Positions 17,359-25,517 of a stretch of 54,077 nt of DNA are shown here, in pieces; position 1 is the stretch's first letter; every line of letters begins with the position of its first letter. Source of the DNA: Candidatus Riflebacteria bacterium HGW-Riflebacteria-2 (lineage in GTDB: Bacteria; Muiribacteriota; Ozemobacteria; Ozemobacterales; Ozemobacteraceae); the NCBI GenBank assembly GCA_002839435.1, contig PGYA01000029.1, forward strand, positions 1 to 54,077, in the 5' to 3' direction. The translations under genes were made by a program, and so were the position numbers. The notes below the pieces were generated by a model. The model did not search any database and was not told where the DNA came from. It saw only the letters and a list, made by a program, of their open reading frames with translations.

Positions 17359-18140
17359 TGTTTCCACTCAAAGTAGAAAATCTGAGCTTTTCCTGGGGCG
17401 CACAGAAAACGCTGGACGAGGTTTCTTTCAACATCGAAGCAGCGACGGTAACTTCGATTCTGGGACCCAACGGCAGCGGAAAAACCACTTTGTTAAAGGT
17501 TCTGCTGGGATTTCTCAAACCGCAGAGCGGCAGAGTAATGCTCGGCGACAATGATCTTGTCACGCTCGATCTTGCCACCCGCGCCAGGAGAATGGCCTAT
17601 GTCCCGCAGCGTCACACAGCGGTTTTCTCATACCGGGTTCTTGATGTCGTAGTCCTCGGGCGCATTCCCTATTCGAATGTTTTCTGCAAAATAACCGACA
17701 ATGACTACCAGCTGGCCAGCGAGAGCCTTGCCCAACTGGGAATCGCGCATCTGGCCGAGCGTTCTTACACAGAAATCAGCGGCGGTGAGCAGCAACTGGT
17801 GCTGATTGCACGCGCTCTCGTACAGCAGGCAGAGATTCTGATAATGGATGAACCGGTATCAGGTCTTGATTACGGCAATCAGTTGATGTTGCTCAAACAA
17901 CTGCGTCGTCTTGCCCAGAGCGGTATTACCTGCGTCAAGACGACCCATTATCCTGAGCATGCACTGTGGACATCAGACCGGGCTATTTTTATACGCGCCG
18001 GCAAAATCATTGCGACCGGCAACTCGATTGACATAATCAATTCTGCAACGCTCAAAGAGCTATACAATGCCGATATAAGGATACTGGAAAGCGAAGCAGG
18101 CTCGCATAAAATGCGAACCTGCTTGCCAGTTTTTGATTAA
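17358..18140 (+). CDS. FecE/BtuD-type ABC ATPase
   Basis: The cytoplasmic ATPase partner of the preceding permease. The ATG at 17358 overlaps the permease stop as TGATG and has AGGTGG 5 bp upstream; a GTG 9 bp earlier is less likely. The protein has 260 residues. Motifs in order: Walker A GPNGSGKTTLLK, a Q-loop in MAYVPQRH, the signature ISGGEQQLVLIARAL, Walker B EILIMDEP and the switch His in VKTTHYPEH. A hairpin with a T-run overlaps the 3' end. Substrate is unassigned: iron chelate or corrinoid. Confidence 0.92.
   Translation: MFPLKVENLSFSWGAQKTLDEVSFNIEAATVTSILGPNGSGKTTLLKVLLGFLKPQSGRVMLGDNDLVTLDLATRARRMAYVPQRHTAVFSYRVLDVVVLGRIPYSNVFCKITDNDYQLASESLAQLGIAHLAERSYTEISGGEQQLVLIARALVQQAEILIMDEPVSGLDYGNQLMLLKQLRRLAQSGITCVKTTHYPEHALWTSDRAIFIRAGKIIATGNSIDIINSATLKELYNADIRILESEAGSHKMRTCLPVFD
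18094..18134 (+). terminator. Terminator overlapping the end of the FecE-type gene
   Basis: A 14-bp stem with one C-A mismatch (18094-18107 with 18111-18124, 3-nt loop) is followed by GCCAG and five Ts. It lies inside the last codons of the ATPase gene. Confidence 0.55.
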
Positions 18141-18158
18141 AAGACGATCAGTCGTAGA

Positions 18159-19235
18159 TCAGTGAAGGGTTTCCTCTGATGAATCAGAGCTCATGAATTC
18201 TTTTTCGCACTCGTAGTATTCTTCGTCAATACTCTGCGTTCGTGAGCTGCCCATCGGATAAAGACTTCTGATGTTGCCATTCATGGTGTACAGCTGCCAA
18301 TTGTATTCTTCGCCGTTAATATCGGCTCTGAAACGCAATGCGCCAGGAACTCCGCCGTTCTTGCGTGCCACTTCGATTGCGATATGACCGAGAGCCAGAA
18401 TAACCTGGGCCGAATTGCCGATTGAAAAACCGCCTGTCGGTTTCAAAGCATTGGGCAACGGGCCATCGCCGTCGGGATCCCAGTTGAAGGAACCGGTAAA
18501 GGCGTGTGGATTGCCGATATCTGCAGAAGCTTTTCTCACCTGTGCTTTGCCGGCGCGCTCGTCAAAATAAAACTTATACCACCAATGATAGCCGCTGACC
18601 TTTTTGCCATCAATCTCTCCGGCAACGACGTGTTCAAAACCACGACCAGAACCAAACCAGTTTTTCTTGAGATCCTGCATTGAGGTAGAAGTCGAGCTCA
18701 ATGCATACTTGATAACCGGGTCATCTTTGATCGCGTCGAGAAAGGCATCGATGTCTTTATCAAGCCTGGCGGCGTCGTTAGTACCATTTTTGGGATTGAA
18801 TAGATTGCAGAGTTCTACTCCCTTTTCGTAACTGCCCGGCAGCGAAGCTTTTATATCGGCAAAAAGATAATCTTCTCCGGTTTTATACTTAGGGTTCTTG
18901 GCGACCTTCACGGCGTCACGGTCAAGACCCGAAAGCGGCTCTGTGAGTTTGCGTATTTCATCGACAACTGCACCGGTGTCGCGGCGGCCATAAGCCGAAT
19001 AATGCACCGGGTTATTGCGGTTAGCTGCGGCTTCTGCCTGTGAAACAGCGAGATCGAAATCATGCTGATTTTCGATGAGCCCGGCAACAATACTGTTTTG
19101 AAGGGTCTGCTTGAGGGAACCGTCAGCAATAGAGTCGAGCTGCGAACTGAAAAGTTGTAGACGATCTTGCTGGGCACCGAGAAAAGCAGAAGAAAAAAGC
19201 AGGAATGATAGAACACAAATTTGAATGCGACGCAT
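18159..19235 (-). CDS. Secreted EndoU (XendoU)-type endoribonuclease
   Basis: The ATG at 19235 has AAGGAG 4-5 bp upstream and gives 358 residues with a signal peptide (MRRIQICVLSFLLFSSAFLG, cut near AQQ). A longer frame upstream lacks a ribosome site. Residues ~150-340 match the XendoU fold. GFEHVVAGEI contains H202, KKVSGYHWWYKFYFDE contains H217, and the segment ending ALKPTGGFSIG contains K265, the His-His-Lys catalytic set. The C-terminal LYTMNGNIRSLYPM fits the family end. EndoU enzymes cut RNA at uridylates leaving 2',3'-cyclic phosphates. Bacterial versions are mostly toxin tips; here the enzyme is free-standing and exported, with a helical N-terminal region as in eukaryotic XendoU. 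No immunity gene is adjacent. Confidence 0.82.
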   Translation of the reverse strand: MRRIQICVLSFLLFSSAFLGAQQDRLQLFSSQLDSIADGSLKQTLQNSIVAGLIENQHDFDLAVSQAEAAANRNNPVHYSAYGRRDTGAVVDEIRKLTEPLSGLDRDAVKVAKNPKYKTGEDYLFADIKASLPGSYEKGVELCNLFNPKNGTNDAARLDKDIDAFLDAIKDDPVIKYALSSTSTSMQDLKKNWFGSGRGFEHVVAGEIDGKKVSGYHWWYKFYFDERAGKAQVRKASADIGNPHAFTGSFNWDPDGDGPLPNALKPTGGFSIGNSAQVILALGHIAIEVARKNGGVPGALRFRADINGEEYNWQLYTMNGNIRSLYPMGSSRTQSIDEEYYECEKEFMSSDSSEETLH

Positions 19236-19364
19236 AACGCTCCTTGTTAATCGATACTCATATACTGTTGCGAAGCGGAGAAACCAAACAGAGAACCGGA
19301 TAGAAATACAGATACTTATTACTTCATACTGAAGATACTGGCTTAAGCTTAACAAAGTTTTTTA

Positions 19365-19410
19365 AATATTACAACCCCCAACTATTTTTCTTTTTGGGGG
19401 TTGTAATATT
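19365..19410. repeat. 17-bp perfect inverted repeat between EndoU and YedE-rhodanese genes
   Basis: The arms 19365-19381 and 19394-19410 are perfect complements around a 12-nt T-rich loop. It lies just downstream of the YedE-rhodanese stop on the minus strand, where a terminator is expected, but no T-run follows the stem on either strand. It may be a terminator variant, an mRNA 3' stabiliser or a protein site. Confidence 0.6.
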
Positions 19411-19416
19411 CGACGG

Positions 19417-20592
19417 CTATCTTGTTCCGATTCCTGGCGGAGACGCGCTACCAACAGCCATTCCCGAACCGAGAAACATAGTACGCCAATGATTGATCTC
19501 GTGCTCTTCGCTTTCGGTCAGAGATTGTATGCGTAAAGATACTGGTTTTAACACACGGTCAAAAAAGCCACGCAAGCCATCGGCCATAACTTTTACATTT
19601 TTGTATCCAAATACCTTTAGAACCACCCATACCTGACCGGGGTGGGTCGAGCCATTCGAAACCAAAACAATGAGATCGAAATCACGATAACGTTCAAGCA
19701 TTTTCACGGCAGTTTCGACTGGAACATGAACAGACCCGGGAATATGCCATTCGTCAAATTCTTCGCGGCTACGCAGATCGGCCAGCGCGACTCTCTTCTG
19801 ACCGGCGATCAGTTCTCGCGCCACGTCTTCAGGATCAATGTGATCAGCACCCATCTCGACGTGCAGCAATACGTCACTGGCATACAGCCCAGTTTCGACT
19901 ACTTTGTAGCCGGCGGTTCCCGATCGGCCAAGTGCCATTACCATTACAGCTCCGATAAGCATGAAAACCGAAAATGCCCATAAGCCTGAGCCTCGCTCGG
20001 CAGTGCGGCGAAAGCTGAATTTTTCTTCCACCAGCTCAGAAATCCAGAACATGACAACTGCGATTACTGTTACCAGCAGGGCAAAATCGCCAAACTCGAA
20101 ACCAGCTAACTGGTAAATATGGCTTATTCCCAGATCACCCCAATTATAATACGGCTCAATCATAGGGTAAGCATAGTTAAAGACGAAACTGCCCAAAATG
20201 GAGCCGAGGAGAAATACCAGCGCGTCAAACTTGCCGCTGGCAACACCGACAACAGCGGTACCCGGACACCACCCGCTCATTACAAAACCGATACCAAAAA
20301 TGAATCCCCCAAGGATCTGTGCTCCCAAAATAGTTTCGGGAATATATATAGCTTCTGGTCTTATAATTCCAAACGCGAAGGCAAAGCCCAAGCCAAGCAT
20401 CGCAGTAATGACGGCACTGAACATACCCTTTAGCACTGCCATGTCGCGGAAATAGAAAATTCCGGCCAGACGGCGGGAACTGCCGAAGCCAGCCTGTTCG
20501 AGACACCAGCCAAAAGCGGCACCAATAACCAGCGACACCAGAAAAGCATTCACAGAAGACAGATTATTGTTGCTGAAAATAGTTTCAATCAT
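19417..20592 (-). CDS. YeeE/YedE-type sulfur permease with C-terminal inactive rhodanese domain
   Basis: Residues ~15-235 are membrane-embedded and of the YeeE/YedE (TsuA-like) type, which import thiosulfate or related sulfur species. Landmarks are FGWCLEQAGFGSSRR and FVMSGWCPGTAVVGVASGK, each with a conserved Cys. Residues ~255-365 are a rhodanese-like domain (ALADLRSREEFDEWHIPGS). The active-site loop reads VLVSNGSTHPGQ, so the sulfur-carrying Cys is missing and the domain probably only binds. It is the last gene of a three-gene minus-strand operon and overlaps the second permease gene by 8 bp. Confidence 0.88.
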   Translation of the reverse strand: MIETIFSNNNLSSVNAFLVSLVIGAAFGWCLEQAGFGSSRRLAGIFYFRDMAVLKGMFSAVITAMLGLGFAFAFGIIRPEAIYIPETILGAQILGGFIFGIGFVMSGWCPGTAVVGVASGKFDALVFLLGSILGSFVFNYAYPMIEPYYNWGDLGISHIYQLAGFEFGDFALLVTVIAVVMFWISELVEEKFSFRRTAERGSGLWAFSVFMLIGAVMVMALGRSGTAGYKVVETGLYASDVLLHVEMGADHIDPEDVARELIAGQKRVALADLRSREEFDEWHIPGSVHVPVETAVKMLERYRDFDLIVLVSNGSTHPGQVWVVLKVFGYKNVKVMADGLRGFFDRVLKPVSLRIQSLTESEEHEINHWRTMFLGSGMAVGSASPPGIGTR

Positions 20593-21103
20593 GCCACTGC
20601 CTCCTGAATATGTAGGCAGTCATGTAGCCACCGGCAAAAGTAGCCAGCAGGAACGCCACCCCCCCGGTTGTCAGCAGCGCTGTTCCAGTCAATGCCATGC
20701 CCGACGTGCAACCACGTGCAAGTCTGGTGGCAAATCCGGTGATAATACCACCGAGCAAAGCCAGAGCCAGCCTTTTACCGGCGGAATATGACGCACCACG
20801 TTCGGTCTGAATTTTGACACGACGGTTAACTACTGCCGAAACAAATCCGCCGACCAGAATGCCGGCAAGCATGAAGACCAGATAATATTTAAGCGGTTGT
20901 TCACCCCAGGCGCCAAAATAGGCAGAGTTGAGAATCTGCTCGGGAGCGATGCAAAGCCCGCACCAGGCGGAAAGCCTCGCCAGCCCGCCAGAAGCTCCAA
21001 GGCCGGCACCCAGGATAAGAAAAGACGTGAGAAGTGTCAGACCGAGCAGAAACCCTGCCAGATAAGGATTAAGGTAGGGATTACCCTGTTGTTCATTATT
21101 CAT
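20585..21103 (-). CDS. YeeE/YedE-type half permease
   Basis: A 172-residue membrane protein with about four helices, of the same YeeE/YedE fold as its neighbour. Conserved features: SAWCGLCIAPEQIL in the middle and ATRLARGCTSGMALTGTALL towards the end, with Cys residues placed as in thiosulfate channels. Paired half-size YedE proteins usually work together as one transporter. The ATG follows the stop of the metallo-beta-lactamase/rhodanese gene by one base. Confidence 0.88.
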   Translation of the reverse strand: MNNEQQGNPYLNPYLAGFLLGLTLLTSFLILGAGLGASGGLARLSAWCGLCIAPEQILNSAYFGAWGEQPLKYYLVFMLAGILVGGFVSAVVNRRVKIQTERGASYSAGKRLALALLGGIITGFATRLARGCTSGMALTGTALLTTGGVAFLLATFAGGYMTAYIFRRQWHD

Positions 21104-21104
21104 A

Positions 21105-23162
21105 TCAGCAGCCAGCCCCCTTTCTAACAGGTTTTGGCGAAGACTGTGGCGATGATTTTGGCGTCATCGGTTCCTTTATGACTGGAACTGCCGCCGGAAA
21201 GTCTGGTTTGGCGGAACCATGGTCTGGAGCGCCCACAGTTTTGCCAGATTCAATAATGCGTTCACGGATAAATCCGGTTTCAATTTGCTGCCAATAAGCT
21301 TCGATACCACCAAGAAGCGCCTTGACCGGGCGCCGGGTTTTTCGCGAAAGAATGCCGGCGACGATCATCGCCAGCGAACCATCACGGTCAACGATTACCA
21401 AAGGCACGTCCCCGGCAAGCCATTTCGGGCTTTCAAGCAAATCAACAAGATCGACAGCAACAGCTCCAACCGGATTATAGTCGAGAACCTGAGCGGCCGG
21501 CCTGATATCGACGACCTCAAAGGTTCCGGGCAGATCTTTGAGCATCTGTCTGAGTTGAGCTGGAACAAGACGATCTGGCAGATCAGGATTGCGAAAGGTT
21601 TTGTCAGAATTCTGAGAAGCGGCGGCGCCAGAAACGTCCGAGATTCGCCGCACCGGCAAGCCTGCATCGACCCAGGCTTCGGCGCCACCTTCCATGCTAA
21701 CCACATTAGTGAAGCCAGCGCGTTTGAATAGCCCGACTGCCAGACTCGATCTGAAAGCTGAATTGCATACTGCTACAACTGGTTCCTGGCGATTCAGGCG
21801 CCGGGCTGCATCGGCTTCCAACGTATCGAGTGGAATGTTGAGCACTTCGCCGATCCTCATTCCCATCCATTCGGCTGGCTTGCGAACATCGACTACCACA
21901 GGCGCCTTGCCGTCGCGCATCAGCTGGTGGAGATCGGCGGCAGCAACCATCTCGGCGCTCTCACTTCGCCCGCCTGAGGCCAGGTAATCCTCAAAAAGAA
22001 TATAGTCAGCGTTGTAACCGACACGTTTCAGACGCTTGGCCCCTTCGCGAACCTCTTCGGCATTGCCGGTCAGCACAAGACGACTGGTAAAAGGCACAAG
22101 AATGCCGGTCCAGGTTTCGAGACGACCGCGCAGTGCGATATTAACAGAACGTGGAATATGTTTGCGCGAATATTCCACAGAATCTCGCAAGTCGATAATG
22201 TAAACTTCCTTTTGTTCTATCAGCCCGTCGAGACTTGTCAATCTCTCATTAAAAGGATCTGCCCAGTCAACACGTTCTGGCCCCATCTGATTGATTTTCG
22301 CGTTTTCAGCAAAATAACGGGGAGCAGGTTCAAGGCCAGTCAGAAAATTAGCGATAAAGGCACTTCTGTCGTTGGCAAATTTTATATAAGGGTTGGAGGC
22401 CTTTTCCTCGCCAATGGTAGAAGAGGGCTCATCACGCATATTGGCTCCACAAAGTGACCCGGCCCCATGCGCTGGCAAAATTACCGCGTTGTCAGACAAC
22501 TTGCTAAGTTTGTAGTTCCAGGTCTCGAACATCATAGCGGCCAGTTCGGAGGCAGCGAAACTTCCGCCCATAAGGTCGGGGCGGCCAAAACTGCCTACGA
22601 ACAATGTATCTCCAGACAGAATGAATTCCTGCTGCATCAGGTTGTTCGCTGGACAAACTATGCCACAGAGGCTATCTGGTGTATGTCCAGGGGTTTCCAT
22701 AATTCTAATTACAGCACTGCCAACTGTTATGGTTTCGTCTTCCTTGACGGCGCGATGCGGGAACAAAGCACCGCTCTTATGACCTACAAATATAGGAGTT
22801 CCCGTCGAAAATTCCATTTCGCGATGGCCAGCGACAAAATCGGCATGCGAATGGGTGAGAAAAGTGCCAACCCATTCCAGATTTTCGCGGACGGCATAAT
22901 CGAGATAAGTCTGTACGTCGCGCCCCGGATCAACGGCAAGCACCTTGCCCTCACTGACAACCAGATAGGAATAATGTGACAAAACACCGAGGTTGAACTG
23001 CACTATGTTATAGCCGGTTCCGATGTAGGTATTTATTATCTGGTATTGCGCTGCTTCGCTAGAATGAGTGGCCGATTCATTATCGGCAACGCCGACGGCG
23101 AATGCCGGCACAACGCAGCAGCAGACCAGCAGCAAACCCAATTTCAGCAATCTGGTAATCAT
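21105..23162 (-). CDS. Exported metallo-beta-lactamase fold / triple rhodanese protein (persulfide dioxygenase-like)
   Basis: The protein has 685 residues with a signal peptide (LLKLGLLLVCCCVVPAFA). Residues ~45-280 are an MBL domain like persulfide dioxygenases: THSHADFVAGH at 103-113, the iron-type His in METPGHTPDS and the Asp in LSGDTLFVGSFGRPDL. F109 replaces the second-metal His of HxHxDH, consistent with one metal. Three rhodanese domains follow. The first has TGNAEE in the active loop (no Cys), the second has VAVCNSAFRSS (Cys present), and the third has VDRDGSLAM (no Cys). It likely oxidises or relays persulfide sulfur in the periplasm beside the two sulfur permeases (inference). Confidence 0.88.
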   Translation of the reverse strand: MITRLLKLGLLLVCCCVVPAFAVGVADNESATHSSEAAQYQIINTYIGTGYNIVQFNLGVLSHYSYLVVSEGKVLAVDPGRDVQTYLDYAVRENLEWVGTFLTHSHADFVAGHREMEFSTGTPIFVGHKSGALFPHRAVKEDETITVGSAVIRIMETPGHTPDSLCGIVCPANNLMQQEFILSGDTLFVGSFGRPDLMGGSFAASELAAMMFETWNYKLSKLSDNAVILPAHGAGSLCGANMRDEPSSTIGEEKASNPYIKFANDRSAFIANFLTGLEPAPRYFAENAKINQMGPERVDWADPFNERLTSLDGLIEQKEVYIIDLRDSVEYSRKHIPRSVNIALRGRLETWTGILVPFTSRLVLTGNAEEVREGAKRLKRVGYNADYILFEDYLASGGRSESAEMVAAADLHQLMRDGKAPVVVDVRKPAEWMGMRIGEVLNIPLDTLEADAARRLNRQEPVVAVCNSAFRSSLAVGLFKRAGFTNVVSMEGGAEAWVDAGLPVRRISDVSGAAASQNSDKTFRNPDLPDRLVPAQLRQMLKDLPGTFEVVDIRPAAQVLDYNPVGAVAVDLVDLLESPKWLAGDVPLVIVDRDGSLAMIVAGILSRKTRRPVKALLGGIEAYWQQIETGFIRERIIESGKTVGAPDHGSAKPDFPAAVPVIKEPMTPKSSPQSSPKPVRKGAGC

Positions 23163-23284
23163 TTACGCCTCCCATCAGTATATTCTTACATCAGCAAGCA
23201 TTATACTACACAATTACATACGAAACCATGTCAGCGGCAACGCCTGATACGAAATGCTTCAAACAGAAAAACCGACATAAAAGA

Positions 23285-23312
23285 ACCACCCCGGCATTAT
23301 TGCCGGGGTGGT
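23285..23312 (-). terminator. Terminator of the LysM/beta-barrel gene
   Basis: A 12-bp perfect GC-rich stem with a 4-nt loop. On the minus strand it is followed by TTCTTTT. It lies 28 bp after the stop of the LysM gene and before the promoter zone of the sulfur operon. Confidence 0.8.
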
Positions 23313-23339
23313 GTCTGTTCTTAAAGGAATGCTGGTTTT

Positions 23340-25481
23340 TTAATCCCAGCGATGATTGACTCCGAAGATCACGCCAAAGTCATGACCGTAACCAAACTCT
23401 TTCTGCAAGGCGATCGGGAAAGCGAGATTTCCCTGCCAGCGGTCATTGAACAGTGTAAAGCCAACTACCATATCGACATTGGTGCCGGCGGTCTTGTTGT
23501 CGGCAGGCAGCGCTATGCCCGGGGTCTTTGTGTAAATGAGCTGATCTCTGTTATCTACGTCATATGATGTGCTGGTGAGCTCACCGACTATGGCGAAGTT
23601 TCGGTTGACGCGATAGTCCATGCCACCGCGCAAGATAAGCTTGCTGAGATTGTCTTCGGGATTGTTGGCCAGAGCCATATTGATGTGGCTCGCCCACTTT
23701 TCATTGAGGCGACCGGAATATGCCGCGCCAACCTGAACTTCAGCACCACGGGTAGCACCGGCCGGGCCCATTATAGAACCAGTCTTGGTGGTGCCATCAA
23801 CTGCCGTGCCGATTTCCTGCTGCGGTCTATGGTAATTACCGCCGGGGAACCGGCCTTCAGCATGCACTGTCACTGCGTGATCCCCATCAAGGTTTTTCCA
23901 TATCTGATAACCAGCCTTAAGAGACGGGTCATGCAGCCCTGACAGGTCAGCAGTATTAACACCGTCTTTAACTTCCCAGTTCTGGAAAGGAATAGTCATA
24001 CCTGCAAAGAATTTTTTGCCGGCATAGGTCAGATGAACTGGCATTATAATTTCGTAGCCCTCATCAATGATTCCCTTTTCGGCGTTAAGGTAGCGGTAAT
24101 TCTCATATTTCATCTGAAGTCCGAAGTTCCAGGTGCCCAGATAAGGCAGCAGGGCGCATTCAGTTTCGAAAAGGCCATGATAACCGTTAAAGTTTACGAA
24201 ATAGGGAGTGAAATCGGTAGGCTTGAGTTCATCGGGAATTCTGAAGCGTTCTTCACGATAGAGGTCACGTGTGCTCACTGCAACAGGCATGCCTGGAGCC
24301 GGAGCCGGGCCTGGCACGGGAGCTCCCATGTATGGCGCTGCTGGTGGTTCCATGATATTCGGCACGCTCACAGGCGGCGGTGGAGGTGTCATGCCGCCAC
24401 TGCTGTATACAGGTGGAGCCGCTGGTGGAGCATAAGCATCCATCGCTCCTGGCGCTGGTGGCGCACCATAGGGCGAGTAATTAGCTGGCGGCGGAGGCGG
24501 TGCCATAAGCGGCGGCGGATCGAATGAAGGCGCGCTCATCGCCGGCTGTTGTGGCTGATATTGCTGGGTTGGCGGAGCGGCCATTGCACTCTGCCATGGC
24601 TGCGAAGACAGCGGCCGGGCTTCCACCGTCGGGATTCCCATTTCATGCTGGGTCGGCGCTGCGCCCGGTATCACGAGAGATTGGCCAACCAAAAGTTTGT
24701 TGGGGTTGATTGTCGGGTTAGCCCTGGCGATTTCTCGCCATTTCTGCGAAGAACCAAGCAGTCTCTTGGCAATGGTGCCGAGAGTGTCACCATTCCTGAT
24801 TACGTAGGTTCCGCCAGTCTGACCGTAAAAACTGGCATCAGCATCGGCATCGGCTGACACCGATGAAACGGCGGTTTCTTCGATAATGCTGCCAGCAACT
24901 TCATAATCATTTGCGTTAAAATGATTTACATTCTGTTGAACCGGCGCAACTTTCTGCTGCACCTGCTGATGGGTATTTTGCGCAAACTGCTGTATATTGG
25001 TGGCAGCTGCCTGCATCGCTGGTGCGGCGCTGGAATTGCTGGCAGCAGTGATAAGCTTCTGACCGACAAAAATACGATTACCGTTTTCGATGTTGTTAAG
25101 AACCATCAGATCCTGCCAGCGGTTCGCATCACCGAAAACCTTCATGGCAATCTTGGGCAGCGTATCGCCAGCCTGAACCACGTAATGGCTCTGAACGGCA
25201 TGTGCTGCCTGAGGTGCCTGGGCTGACGCAGCGGCACCGGCATTGCTGGAAACATTAGCAGGCGGCTCAACCGGAGGCCGGTAGCTTGTCTGACCCAGTG
25301 CAGTTGCCACCACACGCGGTGGTGCCGACATCAATTGCTGGGCGCTCTGCCCGGCTGGACCAACTTCTTCCCAGTCACCCTGCTGGGCTCTTGAAATTGC
25401 TGGCGCAGCAAATACAAGCCCCATCGACAATATGACTGCAAGAACAGGATCTTTGGCCCGGAATGTGTTAAATCCCATCAT
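23340..25481 (-). CDS. Double-LysM protein with C-terminal outer-membrane beta-barrel-like domain
   Basis: The product has 713 residues. A signal peptide ends near ISRAQQ. Two LysM domains bind peptidoglycan: HYVVQAGDTLPKIAMKVFG (from ~97) and TYVIRNGDTLGTIAKRLLG (from ~225). A Pro/Ala/Gln-rich linker at ~285-405 could span the periplasm. The last ~290 residues alternate aromatic and polar residues and end in GVIFGVNHRWD, as in outer-membrane barrels. The domain order suggests a cell-wall-tethered outer-membrane protein (inference). GGAGG lies 7 bp before the first ATG. It is monocistronic with its own terminator. Confidence 0.82.
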   Translation of the reverse strand: MMGFNTFRAKDPVLAVILSMGLVFAAPAISRAQQGDWEEVGPAGQSAQQLMSAPPRVVATALGQTSYRPPVEPPANVSSNAGAAASAQAPQAAHAVQSHYVVQAGDTLPKIAMKVFGDANRWQDLMVLNNIENGNRIFVGQKLITAASNSSAAPAMQAAATNIQQFAQNTHQQVQQKVAPVQQNVNHFNANDYEVAGSIIEETAVSSVSADADADASFYGQTGGTYVIRNGDTLGTIAKRLLGSSQKWREIARANPTINPNKLLVGQSLVIPGAAPTQHEMGIPTVEARPLSSQPWQSAMAAPPTQQYQPQQPAMSAPSFDPPPLMAPPPPPANYSPYGAPPAPGAMDAYAPPAAPPVYSSGGMTPPPPPVSVPNIMEPPAAPYMGAPVPGPAPAPGMPVAVSTRDLYREERFRIPDELKPTDFTPYFVNFNGYHGLFETECALLPYLGTWNFGLQMKYENYRYLNAEKGIIDEGYEIIMPVHLTYAGKKFFAGMTIPFQNWEVKDGVNTADLSGLHDPSLKAGYQIWKNLDGDHAVTVHAEGRFPGGNYHRPQQEIGTAVDGTTKTGSIMGPAGATRGAEVQVGAAYSGRLNEKWASHINMALANNPEDNLSKLILRGGMDYRVNRNFAIVGELTSTSYDVDNRDQLIYTKTPGIALPADNKTAGTNVDMVVGFTLFNDRWQGNLAFPIALQKEFGYGHDFGVIFGVNHRWD

Positions 25482-25517
25482 CTCTGACCTCCAGGTCTCT
25501 CCGAAAATTTTGATGAA

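Noticed and set aside
24033..24527. Long open frame rich in Trp, Arg and His opposite the LysM gene
   Set aside because: It is the mirror of the Pro/Ala-rich linker of the LysM protein and shows only that compositional bias.
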